NCBI RefSeq assembly: GCF_004786095.1 | Contig: NZ_RHPJ01000001.1 | Span: forward strand, 868,001 to 932,000 | Direction: 5' to 3' | DNA length: 64,000 nt | DNA from: Serinibacter arcticus | GTDB lineage: Bacteria > Actinomycetota > Actinomycetes > Actinomycetales > Beutenbergiaceae | Shown here: positions 7,660 to 15,412 of the stretch, in pieces | How positions within the stretch are numbered: position 1 is the first letter of the stretch | How the letters are laid out: every line of letters starts with the position of its first letter | The notes under the pieces: model-generated | Seen by the model: the letters and a program-made list of their open reading frames with translations, nothing else | Told to the model about the DNA's origin: nothing | The model's database searches: none | Program-made: the position numbers and the translations under genes

Positions 7660-7959
7660 ATGCTGACCCTGACCGAGAACGCCCAGACCGCCGTGAACGA
7701 GATTGCCGAGCACGCCGACCTGCCCACCGGCGGCGGCCTGCGCATCGCCCCGTCCACCACCCAGCCCGGTGGCCTCGACCTCGGGCTCGCGGCCGAGCCG
7801 GTGCCCGGTGACCAGGTCATCGAGACCGGTGCCGTCCCCGTCTTCGTCGAGCCGCAGGCGTCCGAGGCACTGGCGACGCTGACGCTCGACACCGCGCCGG
7901 CCACGCCCGACCAGCCCGGCCCTGCCTTCCAGCTGACGCCGCAGGCGCCGCAGGACTGA
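7660..7959 (+). CDS. HesB/IscA-like protein lacking cysteines
   Basis: A 99-residue protein with a HesB/IscA-like fold. The N-terminus LTLTENAQTAVNEIAEHADLP and the GGLRIAPS strand align with A-type Fe-S carriers. No cysteine occurs anywhere, so the C-X(n)-CGC ligands of true Fe-S carriers are missing, and it should not carry a cluster in the usual way. Such Cys-free versions occur in other actinobacteria. The ATG follows a GAGAGGAG site; a 16-bp hairpin lies directly after the stop. Confidence 0.8.
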   Translation: MLTLTENAQTAVNEIAEHADLPTGGGLRIAPSTTQPGGLDLGLAAEPVPGDQVIETGAVPVFVEPQASEALATLTLDTAPATPDQPGPAFQLTPQAPQD

Positions 7960-7966
7960 CAGCACC

Positions 7967-8002
7967 ACGACGCCCCGGGAGCCACGGCTCCCGGGGCGTC
8001 GT
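7967..8002 (+). terminator. Strong hairpin after the HesB-like gene
   Basis: A perfect 16-bp GC-rich stem (7967-7982 with 7987-8002) and a 4-base loop, eight bases after the stop codon. It has no T-run, as is usual for actinobacterial terminators. Confidence 0.85.
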
Positions 8003-8046
8003 CGTGCTCGGACCGCGGCCTGTCCGCCACCTAGGCTGGACGGGTG

Positions 8047-8631
8047 ATGTCACGACTGCGCCGCACCCTCGCCCGGACGTTCTGGCGCGTGAGCCGGTGG
8101 ACGCTCCGCTCGCACCCCCAGCCCGACGTTCCCCGCATCCTCATCGGGGCGCCCCACACCTCGAACTGGGACTTCGTGCTCATGCTGGCGATCGCGTGGG
8201 AGGCCGAGATCCCGCTGCGCTGGCTCGGGAAGACATCGCTCTTCGCCGGCCCGGCCGGCCCTCTGATGCGGGCTCTCGGCGGGATCCCCGTCGACCGATC
8301 CGATCCCAGCAGGGTGGTCGCGGAGGTCCTGCACGAGCAGCGGACCACGGGCGCCTTCTCCCTCGTCGTGACCCCCGAGGGCACGCGGGGCGGTGCCGAG
8401 CACTGGAAGTCCGGCTTCTACCGGATCGCGCGCGAGGCTGACCTTCCGGTCACCCTGGGCTACGTCGACCGGACCACGATGACCACGGGACTCGGCCCGA
8501 CCCTGACCCTGACCGGCGACGTGCGTGCCGACATGGACGAGGTGCGCGCGTTCTACGCCGACAAGTCCGGCTTCACCCCGAGCCGCCGCATCGAGCCACG
8601 GCTGCGGTCCGAGGATTCCGACGCCGAGTAG
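8047..8631 (+). CDS. PlsC-like lysophospholipid acyltransferase
   Basis: A 194-residue acyltransferase of the PlsC/LPLAT family, likely acylating a lysophospholipid or related acceptor at the membrane. The H-X4-D motif appears as HTSNWD (about 37-42), LGKTSLF as block II, GGIPVDRS as block III and VVTPEGTR as block IV. These are all the catalytic and substrate-binding blocks. It is shorter than classical PlsC, close to the small actinobacterial members. A GTG three bases upstream (8044) is an equally possible start; no clear ribosome site is seen. Confidence 0.88.
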   Translation: MSRLRRTLARTFWRVSRWTLRSHPQPDVPRILIGAPHTSNWDFVLMLAIAWEAEIPLRWLGKTSLFAGPAGPLMRALGGIPVDRSDPSRVVAEVLHEQRTTGAFSLVVTPEGTRGGAEHWKSGFYRIAREADLPVTLGYVDRTTMTTGLGPTLTLTGDVRADMDEVRAFYADKSGFTPSRRIEPRLRSEDSDAE

Positions 8632-8655
8632 CGCGCGGACGGCGCGACGAGCGCG

Positions 8656-9162
8656 TCAGTCCTCGAGCGACAGCTGGAGCAGGTAGGTGCCCAGGCGCTG
8701 ACCGAGCTTCTCCCCGATCGCCCGCAGGTGACCCACCTGCTCGAACCCGACCTTGCGGTGCAGCGCGAACGAGCCCTCGGCGCCCGCGTCCGAGACGACG
8801 GCGATCGCCTGCCGCGCGCCGCGCGCGCGAGCCTCGTCGAGAACGGTCGTCAGCAGCGCGGTGCCGGTGCCGCGCCCGGTGGCTGCGGCGTCGAGGTAGA
8901 TCGTCTCCTCGACCGTGAGGTCGTAGGCGGGCCGGGCTCGCCAGAAGGTGACGTACGCGAAGCCGATGACGGTGCCGTCGTCGTCCTGCGCGACCAGGAA
9001 AGGCCAGCCTCGCCGCTCGATGTCGGCGGCCTTGACGCCCCAGTCCTCCACGGTCATGGGGACGGTCTCGAACGTGGCCGTGGAGTCCGTGACGTAGTGC
9101 GCGTAGATCCGAGCCACGGCCTCCAGATCGGGCGGGCTCAGGGGTCGGACGTGTGCACTCAC
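8656..9162 (-). CDS. GNAT N-acetyltransferase (Pat/YwnH-like)
   Basis: A 168-residue GNAT acetyltransferase resembling the phosphinothricin/amino-acid N-acetyltransferase group. The family N-terminus VRPLSPPDLEAVARIYAHYV is clear, as are TFETVPMT and the acetyl-CoA loop ATGRGTGTALL (about 99-109, Q/R-x-x-G-x-G/A), followed by HRKVGFEQVGHLRAIGEKLG. The GTG start is divergent from the deformylase gene by 54 bases. Acceptor substrate unknown. Confidence 0.9.
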   Translation of the reverse strand: MSAHVRPLSPPDLEAVARIYAHYVTDSTATFETVPMTVEDWGVKAADIERRGWPFLVAQDDDGTVIGFAYVTFWRARPAYDLTVEETIYLDAAATGRGTGTALLTTVLDEARARGARQAIAVVSDAGAEGSFALHRKVGFEQVGHLRAIGEKLGQRLGTYLLQLSLED

Positions 9163-9216
9163 GCCCACGAGGGTACGCCGGGGGCCCAGCCGCGCCCGGC
9201 CTACTACCCTTGTCCG

Positions 9217-9786
9217 GTGGCCATTCTTCCCATCGTCATCACCGGCGACCCCGTCCTGCACCGTCCCGCCTCCCCCGTCACGGAGGTGACGGACGACGTC
9301 CGCCGCCTCGTCGCGGACATGTACGAGACCATGGACGAGGCCCCGGGGGTCGGCCTCGCGGCGCCGCAGGTCGGCGTCGGGCTGCGGATCTTCGTCTACT
9401 CCTACGAGGACGACGAGGGCGAGCCCTGGCGCGGCGTCGTGATCAACCCGGAGCTGTGGATCACTCCCCCCGTCCCCGGTGACCCCGACGAGGACGAGGA
9501 GGTCGAGGGCTGCCTCTCGGTCCCCGGCGAGCGGTTCGCGCTGCGCCGGTCCGAGCGCGCGATCGTCACCGGGAACGACCTCGAGGGCGCACCGGTGCGC
9601 CTGGCGGTCGACGGCTGGCGCGCCCGCATCCTCCAGCACGAGTTCGACCACCTCGACGGGACGCTCTACGTCGACCGTCTCACCCACCCCGACGACCGCG
9701 ACGAGCTCGAGGAGATCGTCGCCGAGCAGGGCTGGGGCAAGCCCGGTCTCTCGTGGCTCCCGGGCCGCGACAACCTCGAGGGCTGA
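9217..9786 (+). CDS. def: Peptide deformylase
   Basis: A 189-residue peptide deformylase that removes the formyl group from nascent N-terminal methionine. All three metal and active-site motifs are intact: GVGLAAPQ (about 44-51), EGCLSVPG (about 96-103, metal Cys) and HEFDHLDG (about 139-146, two metal His and catalytic Glu). The GTG start has no upstream ribosome site; a -10-like tactac a few bases before it is compatible with a leaderless transcript. Length and motif order are normal for type I enzymes. Confidence 0.96.
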   Translation: MAILPIVITGDPVLHRPASPVTEVTDDVRRLVADMYETMDEAPGVGLAAPQVGVGLRIFVYSYEDDEGEPWRGVVINPELWITPPVPGDPDEDEEVEGCLSVPGERFALRRSERAIVTGNDLEGAPVRLAVDGWRARILQHEFDHLDGTLYVDRLTHPDDRDELEEIVAEQGWGKPGLSWLPGRDNLEG

Positions 9787-9805
9787 GCGCGCGGCGTCGG
9801 CCGAC

Positions 9806-10801
9806 CTAGGCGGGCAGCGCCAGCAGCTCGCGCTCCCGCTCGTCCGTGAGGCCCGACGCCGGAGCCTCGCCCCGCGCGTCGTGGAACGCCAGGGCGGCGC
9901 TGAAGGTCTCGGCCAGGGGCCGCAGCACGAGCCCCGCGGCGGTCGCGGCGGCGTTGCTGCGCGCGGGGAAGCCGGTCCACCCCGGATCGTCCAACCACAG
10001 CGGGAGCGACCCGGGTCCCGCCCACGGCGCGACGTCGTGCGCGCGCAACCAGTCGTCGTCGCGCGTCACGAGCGTGCGGTCCGAGCCGTCCGCCCCCGCC
10101 GCCAGACGGGCCGCGACCAGCGCCTGCGCGAACGGCACCGCATCGCCGACGGCGTTGAACACACCGCCGATCCCGTGCTCGGCGACGTGCACGATCCAGA
10201 TCGCGAGGTCGCGGACGTCGATGAGCTGCACGCCCAGCCCGGGGGCGAGCGGGACGAGCACGCGACCGCCGGGGTCGGACGGGTGGGCGAACCGCCACGG
10301 CCAGTAGCCGGAGCGACCGGAGGCGTCGCCGTCGCCCCCGATCAGTCCGGCCCGCACGATGGTGGCCGCCTCGTGCCCGAACCGCTCGAGCACGATCTCC
10401 TCGCACGCGACCTTCGCGGGGCCGTACTCGCTCATCGAACTCATCGCGTCGCCGTCGAGGCGCGGCAGGAGCGGGCCGTCCTCGGTGAGCCCGGACGTGG
10501 CGGTGTCGGCGTAGACGCTGCCGGTGGAGACGAACGCGTAGTGGTCCGCGCGCAGCTCCCGCGCGGATCGCCGCACCTGCCCCGGCGCCACCGACACGTC
10601 CACGACGGCGTCCCACGGCTCGTCGCGCACGCCGGCCAGTCCGTCGTCGGCATCGCGGTCGCCGCGCACCCACCGGGCGCCGTCGGGCACGTCACCGCTC
10701 TCGCCGCGCGTGAGGCACACGACGTCGTGGCCCGCCGCGAGCGCCGCCGTCACCACCGCGCGGCCGAGGAAGACCGAACCGCCGAGCACGAGGAGTCTCA
10801 T
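9806..10801 (-). CDS. NAD-dependent epimerase/dehydratase family protein
   Basis: A 331-residue extended SDR. The N-terminal nucleotide loop is LVLGGSVFLGRAVV (GxxxFLG, about 5-14), with FVSTGSVYAD (about 88) and a Tyr-containing SEYGPAKVACE (YxxxK, about 124-131). The later region GVQLIDVRDLAIWIVHV is typical of epimerase/isomerase-like members of the reductase type. The substrate is unknown. It lies 10 bases after the YdcZ-like gene, same strand, and may be the last gene of that unit. Confidence 0.87.
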   Translation of the reverse strand: MRLLVLGGSVFLGRAVVTAALAAGHDVVCLTRGESGDVPDGARWVRGDRDADDGLAGVRDEPWDAVVDVSVAPGQVRRSARELRADHYAFVSTGSVYADTATSGLTEDGPLLPRLDGDAMSSMSEYGPAKVACEEIVLERFGHEAATIVRAGLIGGDGDASGRSGYWPWRFAHPSDPGGRVLVPLAPGLGVQLIDVRDLAIWIVHVAEHGIGGVFNAVGDAVPFAQALVAARLAAGADGSDRTLVTRDDDWLRAHDVAPWAGPGSLPLWLDDPGWTGFPARSNAAATAAGLVLRPLAETFSAALAFHDARGEAPASGLTDERERELLALPA

Positions 10802-10810
10802 GCGTCGAAC

Positions 10811-11779
10811 CTAGGCGACCGGGCCGAGGGCGTCGTCGGCGGCCGCCGTCGTCGCGCGGCGGCGTTCGACGACGAGCACGGCGGAGCTCGCGACGGCGAT
10901 CGTCGCGAGCACCGCGGTCAGCCGCAGCCCGCCGGCCGAGAGCAGGTCGAGCAGCAGCGCCGTGAGCATCTGCCCGCTGATGACGGTGAGCGTGAGGACG
11001 AACGTCCCGAGGTGTCGCACGGCCCACGCGGCCGCGATCGTGATGACGGCGCCCAGCGGTCCGCCCGCGTAGAGCCACCACTGGGGCGGGAACGTGACGC
11101 CGTCGAGGCCTCCGGCGCTCCCCGCGACGGCGAGGATCACCGTGATCCCGACCGTCCCGCCCGCGGACGAGGTCAGCCCCGCCAGGACCGGGTCCGCGGT
11201 CGCCGCGACGACGCGTCCGTTGCCGGCCTGCTGGATGCACAGCACCGCGCCGGCCACGAACAGCGCGACGCCGACGGCCACCCCCTGCGCCACCGTGACG
11301 TCTCCGCCCGAGGAACCGAGGACGGCGATGCCGAGCCCCACGAGCGCGACGAGCCCCGCGAGCAGTCGCCGCCCGGACAGGCGGATCGCGGCGGGGACGC
11401 CGACCCCGCGGGCGTCGAGCGCGAGACCGGCCAGCGTCTGGCCCGCGACCGCGCAGACCGAGGCGATCGCGACGCCGACCAGCGGGATGCCGCCGGCCAT
11501 CGCGAGCACGATCGGGATCCCGCACAGCCCGACGGCGAACCACCACCACCGCGCGCGTCGCCTGATCAGGCCGGCGACGACCCGCGTGCGGCGTCGCGCG
11601 AGGACGACCAGCGCCGTCGCGGCGAGCGTGCCGACGTAGGAGAGCCAGCCGGCCACCAGCACACCCGCGCCCGCCGTCGCGAGATCGCCGTTGACCCGGC
11701 CCTGCAACGCGATGACGGCACCGCTCGCCGCCGCCCCGATCGCCGCGAGCACGACGAGGGACGGGGCGCGGGAGGTCAC
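10811..11779 (-). CDS. DMT-superfamily permease, YdcZ/DUF606 type
   Basis: A 322-residue integral membrane protein with about ten hydrophobic helices arranged as two similar halves. It resembles the DUF606/YdcZ branch of the drug/metabolite transporter superfamily. The signature ALQGRVNGDLA (about 24-34) follows helix 1, and QQAGNGRVVAA marks the start of the second half. The GTG start overlaps the stop of the upstream YczE-like gene as GTGA, so the two are translationally coupled. Substrate unknown. Confidence 0.85.
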   Translation of the reverse strand: MTSRAPSLVVLAAIGAAASGAVIALQGRVNGDLATAGAGVLVAGWLSYVGTLAATALVVLARRRTRVVAGLIRRRARWWWFAVGLCGIPIVLAMAGGIPLVGVAIASVCAVAGQTLAGLALDARGVGVPAAIRLSGRRLLAGLVALVGLGIAVLGSSGGDVTVAQGVAVGVALFVAGAVLCIQQAGNGRVVAATADPVLAGLTSSAGGTVGITVILAVAGSAGGLDGVTFPPQWWLYAGGPLGAVITIAAAWAVRHLGTFVLTLTVISGQMLTALLLDLLSAGGLRLTAVLATIAVASSAVLVVERRRATTAAADDALGPVA

Positions 11780-12438
11780 GCCTTCAGTATGGGCGGCGCC
11801 GGGTCGGCGCCTACCGACACCCGCGGCAGGAACAGCTGCACGAGCGGACCGATCGCGAGCGCGTACGCGACCGTGCCCACGCCCACGCTCCCGCCGAGGA
11901 GCCAACCCAGCCCGAGGACGCTCACCTCGAGCAGGGTGCGGACGACGCGGACCGAGCGACCGGTCCTCGCCGCGATCGCGACCCACAGCCCGTCGCGCGG
12001 CCCGTTCCCGAGCCGGGTTCCGACGTAGAGCGCCCCGGCGAGACCGTTCAGGACGATGCCGGCCGCGAGCAGACCGATCTGGAGGACGAGCGCGTCCGGA
12101 CGCGGGACGATCGCGAGTCCGAGGTCGGCGGTGAGACCGATGACGACGACGTTCGCGATCGTGCCGACGCCGACGCGCTGCCGCAGCGGGATCCACGCCA
12201 GCAGCACGACGAGGCCGACCAGGATCACGACGGTCCCGAACGTCAGCCCGGTCCGCTGCGCGACTCCCTCGTGCAGCACGTCCCACGGGTTCAGCCCCAG
12301 TCCGGCCTGCACCATGAGGGATATCGAGAATCCGTAGAGGGCGAGGCCGCCGAGGAGCTGCGGCAGGCGCCGCCCCATCCCGGGCTCGCGGAGCTGGTCG
12401 ATCGGGTGGCGCAGGAGGACGCCGACAGTCGTGGTCAC
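11776..12438 (-). CDS. YczE/YitT-like membrane protein
   Basis: A 220-residue polytopic membrane protein of the YczE type, with about five to six helices and the family motif GLGLNPWDVLHEGVAQRTG (about 46-64) repeated in weaker form as GTRLGNGPRDGLWVAIAARTG (about 145-165). The role of the family is unknown. The gene is divergent from a MocR regulator; YczE-type genes next to MocR regulators have been noted in other bacteria, so control by that regulator is likely. The GTG at 12438 is chosen because the upstream extension runs into the shared promoter. Confidence 0.8.
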   Translation of the reverse strand: MTTTVGVLLRHPIDQLREPGMGRRLPQLLGGLALYGFSISLMVQAGLGLNPWDVLHEGVAQRTGLTFGTVVILVGLVVLLAWIPLRQRVGVGTIANVVVIGLTADLGLAIVPRPDALVLQIGLLAAGIVLNGLAGALYVGTRLGNGPRDGLWVAIAARTGRSVRVVRTLLEVSVLGLGWLLGGSVGVGTVAYALAIGPLVQLFLPRVSVGADPAPPILKA

Positions 12439-12457
12439 GGCACCAGTCTGCGCGACG

Positions 12458-12482
12458 ATTGGCCTGGGAATCGATAGCCAAT
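12458..12482. promoter_or_regulatory. Inverted repeat between yczE-like and MocR genes
   Basis: ATTGGC (12458-12463) and GCCAAT (12477-12482) form an inverted repeat with 13 bases between them, inside the 61-bp gap separating the divergent genes. It also contains the palindrome ATCGAT. It is the best candidate MocR operator. Confidence 0.5.
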
Positions 12483-12499
12483 TCTGCAACAGTGGCTCC

Positions 12500-14047
12500 A
12501 TGCCTCCCTCCGTCACCGCGTCCCGACTGGCCGCCCTCGTGCTCGCCCACCTGGACGGCGCGGCGCTCGAGCGTCCCGCCTACGTCTCGCTCGCCGCCGC
12601 GGTGCGCGTGCTCGCGGTCGACGGCCGTCTCGGGGCGCACGTCCGTCTCCCGAGCGAGCGCGAGCTGGCGACGGCGCTGGGGCTGTCCCGCACGACGGTC
12701 ACACGCGCCTACGCACGCCTAGTGGAGGACGGGTGGGCGACCGCGCAGCAGGGGGCCGGCACCTTCCTGCGCATCCCCGGCGACGTCGGTCACGCGGCCT
12801 CGCCGCTCGTCCCGATCGAGGGCGTGGGCGGGATCGACGTCGACCTGACGGCGGCGGCCGTGTCATGCGCCCCGGGCCTCGCGGCGCTGATCGAGCGATC
12901 CATGGCCGACCTCCCGGCGCTCCTGCTGGGCAAGGGGTACCAGCCGGTCGGTCTCCTCGCGCTGCGCGAGGCGGTCGCCGCCTGGTACGAGCGGCGAGGT
13001 CTGCCGACGTCGCCCGACCAGATCGTGGTGACGTCGGGCGCGATGGCGGCGATCGCCGTCGTGCTGCGCGCCCGGGTGCGGCGCGGCGAGCGCGTGGCGG
13101 TGGAGACGCCGACGTACGCGTCGGTGCGGTCGGCGATCCGTGGGGCGGGGGCCGGCGTCGTGCCGCTGCCCGCGGGTGTGGACGACGACGGGCTGCCCTC
13201 GGTGTGGGACGTCGGGGCGGCCCGGGCGGCGGTGCGGGCGAGCGGGGCCCGCCTGGCCTACCTCATCCCGGAGTTCCACAACCCGACGGGCGAGCTGATG
13301 ACCGCTCCGGTACGGGCGGACCTGGCCGCCGCGCTGCGCGACGAGGGTGCGGTCGCGCTCGTGGACGAGTCGCTCGCCGACCTGCGGTTCGACCCCGTCG
13401 ACATGCCCGCGCCGTTCGGCACCCACGCTCCCGACGCGTTCTCCGTCGGCAGCGTCTCCAAGCCGCTGTGGGGCGGCGTCCGGGTCGGGTGGGTGCGATG
13501 CCCGACGGCGGAGGTCGCCTCCGTGCGGGCGGCCCGCCTCACGCTGGACATCGGCGCCTCGACGCTGGACCAGCTCGTCGCGACGGAGTTCCTCCGCGCG
13601 CCCGCGGAGCTGCTCGGGCGACGCCTGGACAGGCTGCGCACGATGCGCGAGGCATGGCTGGGAGCGCTGGCGGACGTGGCGCCGTCGTGGGAGGTGCGGC
13701 GACCCGCCGGCGGGCTGGCGCTGTGGGTCGGGCTGCCGGCGCGCGTGGCACCCGAGCTGCGCGCCGCCGCGGCGCTGCGCGGTGTGGCGATCGCGGTGGG
13801 GCCGCAGTTCACCGCGGACGGCAGCGCCCGCAACCGGCTGCGGATACCGCTCACGGCCGAGCTCGCGGACGTTCCGGCCGTGGCCCGGACGCTGGTCGCG
13901 GCGTACGACGACGTCGCACCCGACGGCGGGGTGGGGTCGCAGTCGAGGTCGGGCTCGGGGTCGGGGTCGGGGTCGGACAGTCGAACTCGTTCCGACGGTC
14001 GGAAGGTCTCGTCGGAGAGCGAGTCGCCCTACCCGCTGATCGCCTGA
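12500..14047 (+). CDS. MocR-type regulator (GntR domain fused to class I aminotransferase)
   Basis: A 515-residue MocR/PdxR-family regulator. The GntR winged helix is at about 10-90 (RLPSERELATALGLSRTTVTRAYARL). A PLP-binding fold-type I aminotransferase-like domain follows (about 105-470), with TSGAMAAIAVV, FHNPTG and SVGSVSKPLWGGVRVGW, whose Lys should bind PLP. The family senses PLP-linked amines or amino acids. It is divergent from the yczE-like operon, its likely target. The last 40 residues are a low-complexity Ser/Gly/Arg/Asp tail encoded by a GGTCGGGGTC-rich repeat, probably disordered. Confidence 0.92.
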   Translation: MPPSVTASRLAALVLAHLDGAALERPAYVSLAAAVRVLAVDGRLGAHVRLPSERELATALGLSRTTVTRAYARLVEDGWATAQQGAGTFLRIPGDVGHAASPLVPIEGVGGIDVDLTAAAVSCAPGLAALIERSMADLPALLLGKGYQPVGLLALREAVAAWYERRGLPTSPDQIVVTSGAMAAIAVVLRARVRRGERVAVETPTYASVRSAIRGAGAGVVPLPAGVDDDGLPSVWDVGAARAAVRASGARLAYLIPEFHNPTGELMTAPVRADLAAALRDEGAVALVDESLADLRFDPVDMPAPFGTHAPDAFSVGSVSKPLWGGVRVGWVRCPTAEVASVRAARLTLDIGASTLDQLVATEFLRAPAELLGRRLDRLRTMREAWLGALADVAPSWEVRRPAGGLALWVGLPARVAPELRAAAALRGVAIAVGPQFTADGSARNRLRIPLTAELADVPAVARTLVAAYDDVAPDGGVGSQSRSGSGSGSGSDSRTRSDGRKVSSESESPYPLIA

Positions 14048-14168
14048 CCACGGTCCGGTCGGGCCCACCAGGTCACGCCGAACCGCCTCGCCCGGCCCGA
14101 TTCCTGCCCTCGTCCCGGCGTGTCGCAAGCGTCCCGGGCGTGGCGCGCCGCCTCGTCGAACGGATCGT

Positions 14169-14205
14169 CGATCGTTCGTGTCCTTCGGAAGGACACGAAC
14201 GATCG
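14169..14205. terminator. Bidirectional hairpin between MocR and MarR genes
   Basis: A perfect 17-bp stem (14169-14185 with 14189-14205) with a 3-base loop lies between two convergent genes. No other gene is seen in this 255-bp gap. Confidence 0.8.
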
Positions 14206-14302
14206 CAGAAGTTCGAGGCCGGCCGAGCGGCGACGTCGGTCGGCCGCCGCACGCGAGCCGCGCCGCGCAGCCACACGCGCGCGTAGGAACGGGCGCGGTG
14301 GG

Positions 14303-14812
14303 TCAGGGCTCGAGTCCGGGCCGGAGGTCGGAGAGGTTCCCGGCGAGACGCTCCAGCAGGGCGATCAGCTGAGCCCGCTCACCCGGCGCGAACCCGTCGG
14401 TCGCGCGCACCACGGCGCGTCGGGCGCCCGCCGATCCCCGCACGGCTGCCCGAACGCCGCTGTCGGTCGGCAGGTACACGCGGAGCCGACCGTCGAGGTA
14501 GGCCTGCTCCCGCGTCACGAGCCGTTGCTCGAGCAGCCTGCCGAGGACCTCGGAGGCCGTCGGCCGGGCCACGCCGAGGTGACGCGCGATCTCCCCGGGC
14601 TCGATCGATCGCTCGCGCACCACCTCGTGCAGCGCCAACCACTGCGGCCCGGTCAGCCCGGCGAGAAGGAGCTCGTCGTTGAGCTGCGTCGTGAACAGCC
14701 GGGCGGCGCGCGCCAGCGCGAGCACGAGGGTGCCGTCGAGGGAGGCGACCGTCGGCACGTCGGACCTGCCGGACACCAGATCCGACTCCTCGCCCCACCG
14801 CTCCGCGGCCAT
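14303..14812 (-). CDS. MarR-family transcriptional regulator
   Basis: A 169-residue MarR regulator with the winged helix at about 50-115: LTGPQWLALHEVVRE, then IEPGEIARHLGVARPTASEVLGRLLEQRLVTRE and a basic wing DGRLRVYLPTDSG. It binds DNA as a dimer and usually responds to phenolic or oxidative signals. The target is not evident: its neighbours are a convergent MocR gene and a lipoprotein gene upstream behind a strong hairpin. Confidence 0.9.
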   Translation of the reverse strand: MAAERWGEESDLVSGRSDVPTVASLDGTLVLALARAARLFTTQLNDELLLAGLTGPQWLALHEVVRERSIEPGEIARHLGVARPTASEVLGRLLEQRLVTREQAYLDGRLRVYLPTDSGVRAAVRGSAGARRAVVRATDGFAPGERAQLIALLERLAGNLSDLRPGLEP

Positions 14813-14880
14813 GCCACCACCCCCTCGACGCGCCAGGATGCCGAATGGGAGCCGGCACGCGTGCGTCGTCCACAGGAACG

Positions 14881-14916
14881 ACGACGCCGCGCCACCCGAG
14901 GGTGGCGCGGCGTCGT
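14881..14916 (-). terminator. Strong hairpin after the lipoprotein gene
   Basis: A perfect 16-bp stem (14881-14896 with 14901-14916) and a CGAG loop, 35 bases past the stop of the minus-strand lipoprotein gene at 14952. Confidence 0.85.
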
Positions 14917-14951
14917 GCGAGCACCGTCGCGCAAGGTGCCGGATGGCTGGA

Positions 14952-15296
14952 TCAGGCGGAGACGCACTCCATCGTCGCCGTGCCCGTGATCTCCTCGACC
15001 TGGTCGGCCGTCTCCTGGTCGCGCTGCTCGTCGCGGCCCTCGGCCAGGGTCGCGAGCGTCTCGTCGTCGAGGTCGGACGCCTCGAGCTTCTCGGCGATGC
15101 AGGTGATGGCCTCCGGCGTGAAGAGCTCGCCCGCCTCGCCCATCTCCGCCTCCTCGATGATCTGCTGGAACCCGTCGGCGAGCTCCTCGACGGTGGGGCG
15201 CTCGGCGGCGCCGCCGCACGCGGTCAGCGCGAGCGCCAGGGCGGGAACGAGCAGGAGCGAGCGGGCGGCGCGGCGCGCAGGCGTGGTGGCAGACAT
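14952..15296 (-). CDS. Small lipoprotein of unknown function
   Basis: A 114-residue predicted lipoprotein: basic N-terminus, hydrophobic segment (about 13-25) and lipobox LTAC with Cys at about 27. The acidic mature part (VEELADGFQQIIEEAEMGE) is helical and keeps two cysteines (ITCIAEKL and MECVSA) that could pair outside the cell. I do not recognise a named domain. The gene has its own strong terminator and no operon partner. Confidence 0.8.
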   Translation of the reverse strand: MSATTPARRAARSLLLVPALALALTACGGAAERPTVEELADGFQQIIEEAEMGEAGELFTPEAITCIAEKLEASDLDDETLATLAEGRDEQRDQETADQVEEITGTATMECVSA

Positions 15297-15412
15297 GGTG
15301 GGACTCCCTCGGAGGCGATGAGCTGGGGTGCGACCGACGCGGGGTCAGGTCCGCGCGGCGGTTCCCAGGTTAGGCGGGACCTCGCTCGGGGTGAGGAACC
15401 AGTTTGTGCCAC

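Noticed and set aside
7967-8002. Member of the dispersed hairpin family
   Set aside because: Its stem (ACGACGCCCCGGGAGC) shares no clear words with the other elements; it is treated as an ordinary terminator, as are 14169-14205, 14881-14916 and 61304-61342.
9479-12028. An 849-codon plus-strand frame across the peptide deformylase, epimerase and DMT genes
   Set aside because: It overlaps four genes with solid domain evidence and consists of Arg/Gly/Asp/Glu-rich noise.
13939-13990. GGTCGGGGTC-type repeats as a mobile or regulatory element
   Set aside because: They are inside the MocR gene's 3' end and simply encode the Ser/Gly tail; no flanking inverted repeats or target duplications are seen.
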